A stretch of 64,000 nucleotides of DNA from Azolla caroliniana (GCA_043228905.1 JBHGNT010000007.1:6200001-6264000); one strand, 5' to 3'. Positions 52,697 through 64,000 are shown, counted from the first letter of the stretch. Translations and numbers: made by a program. Notes: generated by a model from the sequence alone, not told the origin.

Positions 52697-54823
52697 ATGA
52701 GGGGGTCGGACCTTGCAGAAGCCATGGCTTCGGCTGTGGACCGTATAGTGAGTGCGCGCGAAGGTACCGACGCCCTTCATAGGGCTATCGAGGCGGTTGT
52801 CGGTACGATCGGCCGGTTTAGTGGGAAGGATGCCACGAGCTACCTGGCGTCCTACTGGGCTGAGATGGTAATGAGGGACATTCCGGAAGAGAGGCGTCTA
52901 GCCGGATTCCCTCGAGTGGCGATGCCAGGTATCCATACGGAGGTGCTCGAGGTACGGGTCGAGAGCCGGACCTGGGAGGAGTTCGAAGGTCGGCTCCTCG
53001 AAAAATATGGGCTTGAAGATGCGCTTCGACTTTTGAAGCGGGACTTCATGGAGTGGGTGGAGACCCCCGACAAAGGAAGGAACACGTCGGTGCTCCTCCG
53101 GGAGTTTGAGGAACACTTCACGCGCCTCTCGGTGCTTGACCGGACCGTTCTGGACACAAGCCGTGTCCTATTATTTGTTAAGTCAGTTGATGAGCGGGAT
53201 CGGGAGCAGGTAGGCCTCCTATTGGAGACTGATGACGGGTTGACGGCCGACTGGGCCGTGGTGAAAAGGGTCTGTGGCCGTTTCGACAAATGACGGGAAT
53301 AGGTTGACAAAGGATCGATAGGGGTGGGCTCTGTCACAGCGAGGAAGCTCGAGCCAACGCCACCAACACTAAGGGAAGAGACCTGAGATTGGCTCGAGAC
53401 CAGATCGGCTTCGACCGGCATGATCAAGGGCTCGTCCGGGAGAGCAGCTCTAGAGGAACTGACGCGGATAGTAAAGGATCTCCAGATCGCCCAGGCACGG
53501 AGGGACGGTAGTGAACAGGGACATGACCAACGACCTCTGGCTGGAAACAGGTGCATGTGGTGTCACGCGGCTGGCCACATCCGGAAGGACTGCGGGGACT
53601 TCGCTGAGGCGATGAGAAGCAACGTGGTGTACCTGTGGAACGGTCGGGTGCACGCCAGCGAAACCCGAAGGCCCCTAGACCTGAATGTCGGGCGAGGGGG
53701 TATGAAAAGGTTGATGGAGGAGGCGGCGGCTCGTCACGCGGAGACCGTCCACTACTCGGCGTCAGCTGGTATTCGGGTCGGAGGTGGTGAGGCCCCGAAG
53801 ACGAGCAAAGCCGGGTTCTGGCCGACGATGCTAGAAGGCCTCGTCGGCGCACGACTAAGGAAAGAAGAGGCGGACCGCGCGGAAAAACGGGTCCGGGAGG
53901 TGACCCGGTGGAGTGACCCGGTGGAAGAAAAGACGGGCTTCGTCGAAGCCGCTTGTCAAAACTATGAGGCTCTGGTGGAGGACAAGCGGGTAGGGAGACC
54001 CAGAGGGGCTGGGCCCTCACAACGACATGAAACTCGATTCGGGCAAAGACGAAATGAGGCCGGTGTAACCGGCGCCCAGGATAATCCCAAGAGGGGCGGG
54101 TACCGGCTGGGCACAGAAATCGAAAGATCCACGAACCTGTGAAAGGTCCTGGAAGAACGAATCCTCGACAACAAGGTGGAACTGTCGCTGAGGGAAGTGC
54201 TCGGGATCGCCAAGAAGGAGTTCCACGAATCCATCGTAGAGTTGGTGAAGAGGAAGAGGCTGTCGACGGAGACAGAACCGGAGAAGCCGGTGGAGGTGCG
54301 GACGACGCACATAGAGGACATGGCGCTGGAAGACGAGTTGGCGGAGAGCCACTATTCGCGGCCACACTGGGCCAGAGCGACCACGGAGACCCCCGTGAAG
54401 ATCGGAGATGTTCATGAGCCGGTGGTGGCGTTGGTGGACCACGGTTCAAAAATCAATTTGATGTCCATGGACTTCTATAAGAAAGGGAAATGGCCGATCA
54501 ACACCAAGCACGGGTGGAAAATACGGGCAGCGACGTGTGCCACCGAAGAACTGCATGGAGCCTGCCCGAATGTACGAGTAAAGATCGGCGATGTCGAGAT
54601 TGACCAGCACTTCTTCGTGCAGGAGACGTCCTCACATCCGATTATACTAGGAGAACCGTACATCACGGCAGCACGGATGGAGACCAAGGTGCTGGACAAC
54701 GGCTCGGCCTATGCAAGGGTCATGAGCTAGGATGGGCGTCACTCGGTCCAGTTCCTGACGGTGAGACTAAACCATGAGCAGAACCGCAAGACCCTCGGGG
54801 GCGAAAGCCGAGAGGATTTTTAG
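52697..54823 (+). pseudogene. gag-pro: Gypsy-A2 ORF1: Gag-knuckle-protease with five stops
   Basis: ATG at 52697 (MRGSDLAEAMASAVDR). Gag keeps IGRFSGKDATSYLASYWAEM and TWEEFEGRLLEKYGL. The knuckle is C-x2-C-x4-H-x4-C (CMWCHAAGHIRKDC). The HYSRPHWARATTET motif precedes the protease ALVDHGSKINLMS, FFVQE, IILGEPYI. Stops: TGA 53291, TAG 53300, TGA 53384, TGA 54140, TAG 54728. Nearly all match CGN, CAG or TGG codons in the sister copy. There is no frameshift anywhere, so indels have not accumulated. It ends at GAT TTT TAG (54815-54823). Confidence 0.9.
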
Positions 54824-54824
54824 A
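54815..54824 (+). promoter_or_regulatory. Putative -1 frameshift site, Gypsy-A2
   Basis: GATTTTTAGA preceded by G, at the ORF1 stop. The -1 frame (TTT TTA GAG AGG) is open for about 100 codons into ORF2 before the first nonsense mutation. Confidence 0.65.
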
Positions 54825-57800
54825 GAGGGCTATCAAGGCGTGGGGCAGCGATAGTCCGGACACTCCGGGAAAACCCCACAAGTGTACGATAGCAAAGAAG
54901 ACCTGTACTATAAGTAGGAAATTTTGGTTCTCCAACAACGGAGGGTGTACGATAGTCAACGTTGTTGGCAAGAAGAAGAAAAGGGCGGAGGAGCAACTTC
55001 GGGCATGTGGTATCCTCGGCCTTGGAGAGGAAACCAACGGAGCCGTGGAGGCGGTCTCTTTCGTTGATATCTGGGGGGAGCTGCGAGAGGTAGTCGGAGG
55101 AGTCCTTAAAGAGGACCGGACGATTCCAGTATGATCGGAAAGGATGTACGAAGTCATTGCGGACTTCAGTAGAGGGCTCGAGTCGGATCGGACGGCCCGG
55201 GTGGACACAAGGTACAAGACTGTGGACCGGAAGGTAAGGCCAGTCGCGGCTCCCTTGCCGGAGGGCAGCGAGTTGCGAATAAAGGGGGTTGCGTCGGACC
55301 CGAGTTTACGAAATCCGGCCCGCATAGGACACATGTTCACCGACATAACGTTGCGCGAGCTCAAAATCGGTGGGGGCGGCTTCTTACTGCTGGCGGAAGT
55401 GGACCGTTTTCGGGGAATGCTCGGAAGGCACGGGAAGGCTTTCGCATTCTCACCGGAGGAGATCAGGTGCGTAGACCCGACAGTCGTGGAACCGATGGTG
55501 ATATTCACGGTACCGTATGTGCCGTGGAGTCTCAAACCGATTCCAGTACCCAGAGCTCACATCCCGAAGCTGATGGAGCTGTTAAAGCAGAAGGTCAAGA
55601 TGGGAATCCTCGAACCGTTGAGTGCCCCATACTCGAATCGGTGGTTTGCCGTGCCGAAGAAGGACGGCACGCTGCGCTTTATTCAAGACCTGCAGCCGGT
55701 CAACAAGGTGACCATTTGAAACGCAGGAATCGGACCGACAATAGACGAGTTCGCGGAGGCCTTCACCAAAAGGTTGATTTACTCGGTTGGTGATCTCTAC
55801 TCGGGGTACGATCAGTTCCAGCTACCCATAGAGAGCAGAGACATCACCACAATGCGAACTCCTCTCGGCCTAGTACGGATGTGTACCCTACCACAAGGAG
55901 GGACGAACTCGGTGGCTCACATGGTGAACGCAATGAACAAGGTGCTGAGGGATTGTATCCCGGACATCACCATGCCGTTTCTGGACGACGTCCCGATCAA
56001 GGGATGCCCGGTGGAGGAAAGGGACGAGACGATCGGACCGGACGGGTGCCGGAAATTCGTGGCGACGCACATCGATGACTGTGAGAAGGTGCTGCAGAGG
56101 TTGGAGGGCGCGAGGCTCACCTTCTCCGGGGGAAAATCGGCCTTCGGGCAATCAGAGATCATGGTCATCGGACACCTATGCGGGTCGTACGACTGAAAAC
56201 CGTCTCCGGCTAAGGTAGAAGCCATCTCCGCGATGAAGGACGACTGTAGCTCGGTCACGGAGGTTCGGAGGTTCTTGGGAGCATGCAGGTTCTACCACAT
56301 TTGGATCCCACATTACGCTCACGTCGCGGAGCCGTTATACGGGTTGCTTAAAAAGGGGTGAAATTTCGAGTGGAGAGACGAGCATACGGAGTCTGTCCGA
56401 AAGATGAAGGAAGCACTTGCCGCAGCTCCGGCGCTCCGAAAGGCTGTCTACGAAAAGGACACTCCAATTTACGTAACGAAAGACACGAGTCCGACCGGGA
56501 TCAAATGGGTCGTCAACCAAGAGGACGAGGACAGCATGCGTTTCCCGATCCGGTTCGGCGCGAAGGTCCTCAACGAGCGACAGCGAGGATACGCCCATTT
56601 TAAACGCGAGCTCTGGGGTATCGTTTCAGCGGTAAAGGCCGATAAAGACTACCTGATCGGGGCAGAGGTAATTATCGAGACGGACTGCCTGCCAATTCTT
56701 GGCATGGTTTCCGGATGCGCGACGCCGGACCTAGCAATGCTCAGGTGGATAGCGTACATCAAGTCCCTGAATCCGGAAATACGACACATTTCTGGGAAAG
56801 AAAATGCCATGGCCGACATGCTTTCAAGGGAGAGGTTCGAAAACGAGGGCGACATGGTTTCGGAGGACGAGGAAGTCGGTGTGGACTTCTTCAAGGCGGC
56901 TCACGTAACAACCGGCAGGGAATGCACTCCAACGCTTAATGATTTTGACGAGAGCAAGTACGATGGGGAGTGACTGCAGATCGGCGGGTTCCTGAAAACA
57001 ATGACACCGGACGCGGCATGGACAACGGACAAGGCCAACCGGATTCGGAAGAAAGCCTACCGATTCTTTCTTCGGGACGGGTACATATGGAAGCACCCGA
57101 AGAAGAGGAACGGCATCCCGCTCCGAGTGGTGGCGAAGAAGGAGGAACATGAGGATTTGCTGGCAGCGTACCATGATAGTCCTTGGGCTAGACACTGTGG
57201 AACGTGGGCCACGTTCGAAAAGCTAAAGGGGAAGTACTGGTGGCCGGGACTATACCGGGACGTGCATTGGTTCGTGACGACTTGCGAAAGCTGCCAGGTC
57301 CACTCCATGATCCGACACCGGGACGAGCTCCACCCAACCTACCCTCCGACCGTCCACTTTAAATGGATGGTGGATTTGGTGACGATGCCAATGGGGGCAG
57401 GACAGATGCAGTATCTAGTGTTGGCCCGGGAGGATCTAACAAACCAGGTTGAAGGCCGAGCCCTGTAGAACAAGACGACTGCAGCCGTATGCTAGTTTTT
57501 GATTGAGGACGTGGTATGCCGATACGGGTGCGTAGGGAAGATCGTGGCTGACCGTGGTGAGTTGGACGCAGAACAGGCCGAAGAGTTGTTCGACCGGCTA
57601 GGAGTCAAACTTTCGCTCACCACAACATACAATCCGGAGGCGAACGGGAAGGTGGAGCGCGAACACGGGCCAATTGTCAAAGCGCTAGTACGGGCGTACG
57701 GAGGCCAAGCCGGGAACTGGCCACGGTTGCTACCTTATGCCTTGTGGGCGGACCGGACTACGCACAGTTCGGTAACTGGGTTCATGCCGGCTGAGCTTAT

Positions 57801-58308
57801 GTTCGAACAGAAGCCGATCATGCCAACAGAGCGAACGTTCTCCTCGTGGGCCATGGTGGACTGGAGGGATGAGATGAGCCGGGAGAAACTGTTGGCGGCG
57901 TGGATTCGACAGCTCGAGTGGAGGCCGGAGGACGTAGGGCGTGCCACGGAGAAACTTCGGGTAGCGAGGATAAGGAACAAAGCCTAGTTCGACCGAACAC
58001 ACCGGCCCCGGCCAAGGAAGATCGAGGAAGGCGATTGGGTGCTAGTCTACGACAGCAGCCTCGACAATCAGCATAGGGCCACGCGGAAGTTTGCGAGGAG
58101 GTGGTTCGGCCCTTACGTAGTAACAGGCGCCAACGGCAATGGGACGTACCATCTCGCGGAGCTCGACGGTACGAGAATGGCGATACCGGTAGCGGGGAAG
58201 AGGATCAAAGCGTTCAAGAAACGACACGACGGTGAGCCGGAGCTAGTGAGCATGGACAGCAACGACGAGCAGCCCGAGGCGGAGGATGAACTAGTAAACG
58301 AGGAATAA
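54824..58308 (+). pseudogene. pol: Gypsy-A2 ORF2: RT-RNase H-integrase with eight stops
   Basis: It is in one frame throughout, starting FLERAIKAWGSDS. Motifs: PYSNRWFAVPKKDG, DLYSGYDQFQL, MPFLDDVPIKG (RT); DTSPTGIKW, ETDCLPILGM, ENAMADMLSR (RNase H); HDSPWARHCGTW, CESCQ, FKWMVDL, VADRGELD, ANGKVEREH (integrase) and RRWFGPYVV. Stops lie near 55132, 55717, 56194, 56359, 56971, 57466, 57493 and 57985, mostly C-to-T or G-to-A relative to A1. The integrase D-D-E residues are intact, unlike A1. Confidence 0.9.
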
Positions 58309-58638
58309 AAGCAAGGATCTGTTTTCTCCCGTAGGAACCCAATTTTGGCGCATACCAGTGGATGCGCGGTTAGGTGGGGGCGAATGTCGTGAAGAAAACC
58401 GTCCCCAGGCGCAAACCGTGTATGGTGTGTAAACCGGCCCTTACACGTGGGCACGCCCCTTGTTGTATAGTGGATAGGTAGGCACAAAGGTCAAATCCTA
58501 GGTAGCAATATTCTATAGGGGAAATCGAGGAGTATCTCTGTCCAAAAGGACAGAGAATTAATGTGATGTAAACGGGTGAAACGGCCTCCCTCCTTGAGCT
58601 ATAAAAGAGAGGGAGATGGGGGAGAGAAGGTATCGCGC

Positions 58639-59398
58639 TGTCGTAGTGTAGGTTGCACACTATGTGGAAATTATATTTTTGTCCCTCCGGATAGAGAATG
58701 GAGTGCTCGGTGAGAGAAGGAAGAAAACGGCATACCGGCAAGGAAGAGCCGTATAAAGAGACATAAATGTAAAAAGGAAATACTCACTACTGCGCAGGGC
58801 GTGATTCGAACTCTACACCTCCACGTTGACAAACCCCAACCTTACCATTACATTAACTTATCTCAAGTGTTTTAAATATAGATTTAATACGTATAAGACC
58901 TTTATTTATGCATACCTTTATTAAAAGGTAAATCGTGTATTTTTTTAATATATGAAAAAGAAAAAAAAACACGAGACACTAAAAATAACTCATGCACATC
59001 TAGCGTGCATGAGCCCTATACTTGGGAAATAAAAAAGCATCACATGCACATTTAGTGGACATGAACACTTTTGTAAAGAAAAAAGCATGAAGCCATGTTT
59101 AGCTCTTCCTTCCTTATATAAGGAGGAGAGAAATATGTAAAGGGTTGTTGATTATTTGGATTAAGTATTAATCAATACAAAAATTATTCGTGGGATTCAC
59201 GATTTATACATCTACTTCTCTCTTAACACCCTAAGTACCAATTAATATAGTATACTCGTGTGATTCACGAGTTTCTTATCTTTCTCTTTGCTATTTACTC
59301 ATAATTAATCTCTATCTCACGAACTTCTTTCTCCTAGTCCAAGACCTCTGTGGTTCCCACCCGACTCACGCAACGATCCGGAGCCGAAAGGCACGACA
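58639..59398 (+). repeat. Gypsy-C3 5' LTR (760 bp)
   Basis: TGTCGTAGTGTAGG to GGCACGACA; the 3' end equals that of the C1 LTRs. An antisense tRNA-like module lies at 58787-58865 (box B-like AGTTCGAATC as the complement of 58803-58812; box A-like at 58850-58840). TATATAAG at 59115-59122 lies in CTCTTCCTTCC/AAGGAGGAGAG. The left flank is GCGC (58635-58638). Confidence 0.9.
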
Positions 59399-59436
59399 CA
59401 GTTGGTGAACCCGACGTGAAGACGGGTGGCAAGGAG

Positions 59437-61476
59437 ATGGAGGCTCAACAAGCTAACAATATGATGGCGATGTTCGAACGGATGCTTCAAGAACAACGCA
59501 CGATGTCGGAGATTTCGGCATCAGTAGAGCGGCTCGTGCAACGCAACGGGCAATTTAATGGTAAGGATGTGTCGCGATATTTGCAGGACTACAAGGCGGA
59601 GATGCTCCGGTGCCGGGCTTCGGAAGGACTGCAAGTGACATCCTTTAACCGGGTGGCGACCGACGGGCTTCAAGGGAGTATCCACGGGTTGCAACAACAA
59701 AATCCGACGTGGGAAGCATTCGAAGAGGCGTTAAAGACCACGTTTGCCATCGAGGACTCCTCCAAGGCAACGCGGAGGGGATTCGAGGATTGGGTGGAAA
59801 CGTCAGGTAAGGGGCTGAAGGTCCTCGAAGTGTTTTCGACATTCGAAAGTCGGTTCGGGAGGTTGTCCGCGAGAGATCAAACTATTCTTGCACCGGACAA
59901 AGTCATCATGTTTTTGCGAGCTGTGGACGTCCGGGACCGGAAAGATCTCGGAGTGCTTCTTGAGGACACGACCACCGAAAGCAGCCTCACCGAAACATGG
60001 GAAAGCGTGCGGGATATCGTCGCGCGGTACACGAAGAGGGGGCAATGACTTGCCAACGAAGAAAAGAGGGTTTCGGAACCGATTCCGAAACTGAGAACGG
60101 GACTGGAAGACCATCAACCGAGGGCTCGGGAGATTACGGCCGAGAAGGGAGTCGACGCGTCTACGGTGGAGCAGCTGCTGAAGGAGATGGAGAATCTAAA
60201 GATCGCGATGGTGAAGAAGTCGGATGACCGCCCCACAAGCTCCAAATATACGGATCGACGGTGCATATGGTGCGATAGCGCCGAACACGATCGGAGGGAT
60301 TGCGACGACCATAAGGAGGCGCTACGACGGGATCTCATCTACTACGAGGGAAACCGGATTCATTCGATGGACTCTCGGAAGCCACTCCGACCGAACTTCC
60401 GGAAAGGCGGCATGAAGAAGGTGCTCGAGGAGGAGTTAGCGGCAAGAAGCAACTATGCGACAACCGCGGGAATATGTGTCGGGGAGTCATCGGGAGCGAA
60501 GGCGTCTTTCTGGCCGGAGGTGCTAGGAAACACCGAGAAAACTGACTCCAACGATATCCGAAACACCGCGGAAGGCGTCCGGGAAGCTACGGGATGGGAG
60601 TGCCCTGTCGACAAGAATAGCATATACGCCCTGTGTCAATTACATGAGGTGTATGTGGACGAGAAACGACGACGCATGGAGGATGCGGCCGGACCATCGA
60701 AGATACCGGAAAGCTGGAACTCCGGAGGTAAGGGAAAAGAAAAGGCGACTCCGGCATTCAAGCTCGCCTCGGACATAGAACAACAAACCGACTTGAAAAG
60801 AGTGTTCGAGGAAAGAATCTTGGATAGCCGGGTAGATTTTTCGCTGCGGGAACTACTTGGAATAGCGAAGAAGGAGTTTCACGATCTTCTCGTGGATCTC
60901 GTAAAAAGGAAGAGACAAAGTACGGAGGAAAATGCTCCAAGGGTGAATGCAAATACCGTTTCAATGAACGACACCGAAGTGGAAGGCGAAATTCCGAACT
61001 CCCACTATACATGGCCACACTGGGCACGTGCGACTACGGAGACTCCGGTCCGAATCGGCAACATCAAAGAACCCGTGCTAGCATTGATTGATCACGGATC
61101 GGAGATCAACTTGATGTCCAAGGAGTTCTACCGAAAGGGGAAGTGGCCTATAAACACCAACCATGGATGGAAGATTCGGGCAGCCACGAAAACGACAGAA
61201 GACCTATTTGCGGCTTGTCCGGATGTGACGGTAAAGATCGGGGATGTCGAAATTGACCAAAATTTCTTTGTGCAGGATGAGGTTTTACATTCTGTCATCC
61301 TCGGCCAACCCTTTATCACGGCTTCACGGATGGAGACGAAGGTGCTCGATAGTGGTGCGGCTTTTGCGCGAATTCGGAGCCAAAACGGAGGGAAATCCGT
61401 ACAATTCCTAACGGTGCCGGCAAATCACGAAAGGAACAAGAGGGAACTCTTGTCCCAAGTGAGAATGGATTTTTAA
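59437..61476 (+). CDS. gag-pro: Gypsy-C3 ORF1: Gag-zinc knuckle-protease, one stop
   Basis: ATG at 59437 (MEAQQANNMMAMFERM) follows the primer site. Gag spans about 1-205 (RLVQRNGQFNGKDVSRYLQDYKAEM; QQNPTWEAFEEALK; DKVIMFLR). A TGA at 60046-60048 sits where related copies have Trp (the KRRQW or KRREW context), so a single G-to-A change is likely. After it come a CCHC knuckle CIWCDSAEHDRRDC (about codon 275), an acidic/basic linker, HYTWPHWARATTET, and a retropepsin-like domain with ALIDHGSEINLMS, FFVQD and VILGQPFI. It ends VRMDF, then TAA. Otherwise intact. The His in D-H-G is conserved in all gypsy copies here. Confidence 0.9.
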
Positions 61477-61478
61477 AG
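61468..61478 (+). promoter_or_regulatory. Putative -1 frameshift site, Gypsy-C3
   Basis: GATTTTTAAAG preceded by G. ORF1 reads GAT TTT TAA (stop 61474-61476), and the -1 frame reads TTT TTA AAG and continues open to the end of the window. The stop is TAA here and TAG in Gypsy-A and -B, while GATTTTTA is unchanged. Confidence 0.7.
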
Positions 61479-64000
61479 CGGACTGTTGCGGAGTGGGGAA
61501 GTGATAGTCTGAGAAGCCCTGATACCCCACACAGGAAGAAAACTCCCGGAGCAAAACAAGTACGAATCGGCCCGGATGGGGCATCTACGTACACGGCCGT
61601 AACCGGAGGAATGAAGAAACAATACCGACAAGTGGAGGATAAGTTACGGTCGGCATCAATAATAAAAGAAGACGAAGAAATCGTGGGAGTGATCGAGGAA
61701 GTGTTCTATGGGAATACACTACAACGGCTTGAAGAGCTTGCGGAAGATAAAAGCCAAGGGAACCGGGTAGTCCCGGTGGAATCGGTCGAGATGTACGAGA
61801 TCGTTGCGAAAATGGGGCCGGATGCGCTCCGCAAAGAAGAAGCAATGGTAAGTACGAAATACAAGACCGTGGAGAAGAAGGTGAAACCGGCCGCGGGACC
61901 ACTACCCGCCGATAGCGAACAAAAGAAGAAAGAAGTCTCGGGAGATCCGACACTTCGGAAGTCCGTGGATATCGGACATGCCTTCACAGATGAGACCCGG
62001 AAGAAACTTCGGATCGGTGGAGGTGGGTTCCTCTTACAAGAAGAAAAAAAACGGTTTCGAGAGATGTTGGAGCAACATGGCAAAGCATTCGCGTTCACAT
62101 CGAGGGAGATCGGATGCATTGATCCAAAGATAGTGGAGCCGATGGTGATTTTCACGATTGATCATGTACCGTGGAACCTGAAGCCGATTCCGGTGCCACG
62201 GGCGCATATTCCGAAAGTCATCGACTTGCTCAAGGAGAAGGTGGCGATGGGGATTCTAGAGCCATCAAGTGCTCCGTACTCAAATCGATGGTTTACGGTT
62301 CCGAAGAAGAATGGGTCACTCCGATTCATCCAAGACTTGCAACCAGTGAACAAGGTCACGATCCGGAACTCGGGAGTCGGTCCGATAGTGGACGAATTCG
62401 CGGAAGCTTTTGCCGGACGTGCGATATACTCCATCGGGGACCTATACTCGGGGTATGACCAATTCCAACTAGCCGTGGAGAGCCGAGACATCACTACCAT
62501 GCGGACACCGATAGGACTAGTTCGAATGTGCACACTACCACAAGGAGTGACAAACTCGGTTGCACATATGATGAACGCGATGAACAAGGTGCTTCGAGAT
62601 TGCATCCCGGAGATAACGATGCCGTTTCTAGATGACATTCCGATGAAAGGATGCGCGGTGGAAGAAAAAGATGAGACTATGGATGATCGGGGATGCCGAA
62701 AGTTCGTGGTCGACCATATTCATGATTGCGAGAAAGTGTTGCGAAAGCTAGAAGATGTGCACCTAACACTTTCCGGGGAGAAATCGGCATTCGGGCAAGA
62801 AGAAATATTGGTGGTCGGACATCTATGTGGACCCTACGGCCGAAGACCGTCACCAACAAAGGTCGATGCGATTCAAGCTATGAAGGAAGTATGTGAGTCA
62901 ACATCGGAAGTCCGAAGGTTTCTGGGTGCGTGTGCATTCTATCACATATGGATTCCGCACTATGCACATATAGCAGACCCGCTCTATCACTTGTTGCGGA
63001 AAGGTAAGAAATTCGAGTGGAAACCGGAACACACTAAAGCCATGAGGAAGCTCAAGAAGACACTATGGAGGGCGGAATCACTTAAGAAGCCAAGCTACGA
63101 GCGGCCAATCATAGTAACGGTTGATACAAGTCCAACCGGTATCGGGTGGGTCATCAATCAAGCCGACTCGGATGGTTCGCGGTATCCGATCCGATTTGGA
63201 GCAAAGGTCCTCAACGAAAGGCAACGCGGATATGCACAAGTCAAAAGAGAATTGTGGGGAGTCGTGTCGGCGATAAAATCGGATTGGGATTATTTGATCG
63301 GAGCTGAAGTGGTGGTCGAGACGGATTGTCTTCCGATACTCGGGATGATGCGGTGTTGTACGATACCGGATGTGGCTATGCTAAGGTGGATTGCATATGT
63401 CAAGTCACTTAATCCGGAGGTTCGACACATCTCGGGGAAGGACAACGCGGTAGCGGACATGTTATCGAGGGCGCGGTTTGAAGACGACATGACCGAATCA
63501 GATAATGAAGAAGTTTCCGAAGACTACTTCACGTCAGAACACATATGCCGAGTGAACGTGATCCGAGAATTCCGGGAAGAAGAATACGAGGGGGAAACCT
63601 TGATGATCGGGAAGATGCTACAAGAGGTCGAGGATTCAACCAATGATAAAGAAAGGAGAGCCGAGATCCGAAGGAAGAAGAGGCAAGTCCAAAAGTTCTT
63701 CTTGGAAAACGGGTTAATATGGAGGACGCTGAAAAGACCGGATGGGATACCACTTCGAGTAGTCGGGACGAAAGAGCAACGAAACCGGATAATGTCCGAG
63801 TTCCACGAATCCGATTGGGCTGGACAACGAGGAACATGGGCAACTTTTGTGAAAATCAAGCAAAGATATTGGTGGAAGAACATGTATAAAGATGTCGCGG
63901 AGTTCACAGAAAGCTGCGAGAAATGTCAAGTCTACTCCGGGGTCCGACACCGAGATGAGCTGCATCCGACATTCTCACCGACAATCAACTTCAAGTGGAT
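61477..64000 (+). CDS. pol: Gypsy-C3 ORF2: RT-RNase H-integrase, open at window end
   Basis: The -1 frame is open from the ORF1 stop to 64000 (about 840 codons). The first ATG is at 61611 (MKKQYRQVEDKL), but the preceding stretch (FLKRTVAEWGSDSLRSP) matches the other copies and argues for translation by frameshift. RT: PYSNRWFTVPKKNGSLRF, DLYSGYDQFQL, MPFLDDIPMKG. RNase H: VDTSPTGIGW, ETDCLPILGM, DNAVADMLSR. Integrase: HESDWAGQRGTW, CEKCQ, then FKW at the edge. The second His of the integrase HHCC region is Gln (GQRG for GHRG), which could cost the zinc site. The catalytic integrase core and GPY module lie beyond the window. Confidence 0.92.

Larger units (their letters stand above)
51949..58638 (+). 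mobile_element. Gypsy-A2 retrotransposon, 3' LTR split by Gypsy-C3
   Basis: 5' LTR, primer-site motif (52658-52673), ORF1, frameshift site, ORF2, GGTGGGGGCGAA polypurine tract and the first 254 bases of the 3' LTR (58385-58638) are present. C3 inserted in this LTR at GCGC. It is full-length apart from that but carries about thirteen nonsense codons. Confidence 0.93.
58639..64000 (+). mobile_element. Gypsy-C3 retrotransposon, nearly intact, runs off window
   Basis: 5' LTR, primer-site motif TGGTGAACCCGACGTG (59403-59418), ORF1 with a single stop, frameshift site and an ORF2 still open at 64000. It is inserted in the 3' LTR of Gypsy-A2. It is the best-preserved full-length gypsy here and shares LTR and Gag with the gag-only C1. 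Confidence 0.93.

Noticed and set aside
1-64000. Direct repeats of 28-56 bp resembling a CRISPR array
   Set aside because: The units are contiguous without unique spacers, lie inside LTRs, and the surroundings are plant retroelements.

Overview
The window looks like nuclear DNA of a plant or other streptophyte, and almost all of it is LTR retrotransposons inserted into one another. The copia elements carry the initiator-Met-tRNA primer site (TGGTATCAGAGC) typical of plant copia elements, and plant telobox motifs (AAACCCTA) sit in one gypsy LTR family. I cannot name the species; the gypsy lineage hints at a non-seed plant or streptophyte alga, weakly. No rRNA, tRNA, CRISPR or bacterial-type gene is visible. 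The only candidate for non-retroelement coding sequence is a 165-codon reading frame at 705-1202.

Layout. 1-1214: broken LTRs around the unknown frame. 1215-30357: gypsy element B1 (+), split by two insertion stacks. The first is copia-1 (4623-15669, minus) with copia-2 inside it, later rearranged by a 3.8-kb inversion (about 9535-13333). The second is an inverted B-family LTR (15682-29572) holding gypsy A1 (16628-29122, +), which holds the young copia-5 (19092-24632, minus). 30358-36984: gypsy D1 (+) with copia-3 (30798-36298, minus) in its LTR. 36985-44504: minus-strand gypsy remnants D2 and B2, a solo LTR (37268-37817) and the gag-only element C1 (40348-44234). 44505-48386: gypsy LTR debris and decayed gypsy C2 pol with its 3' LTR. 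48579-64000: copia-4 (minus) interrupted by gypsy A2 (51949-58638), interrupted in turn by gypsy C3 (58639 to the window end).

How the parts work. The copia elements encode one polyprotein in the order Gag, CCHC knuckle, protease, integrase, reverse transcriptase, RNase H. The gypsy elements use two frames: ORF1 is Gag, knuckle and an unusual protease with a D-H-G active site; ORF2 is reverse transcriptase (FLDD), RNase H and integrase with a GPY module. In all four copies that keep the junction, ORF1 ends at GATTTTTAR and ORF2 is open straight across that stop in the -1 frame. This implies programmed frameshifting between protease and reverse transcriptase. These gypsy elements make 4-bp target duplications and land repeatedly on ACGT. 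Several LTR structures recur between families: TATA boxes inside inverted repeats, antisense tRNA-like modules, and arrays of short hairpins in the copia U3.
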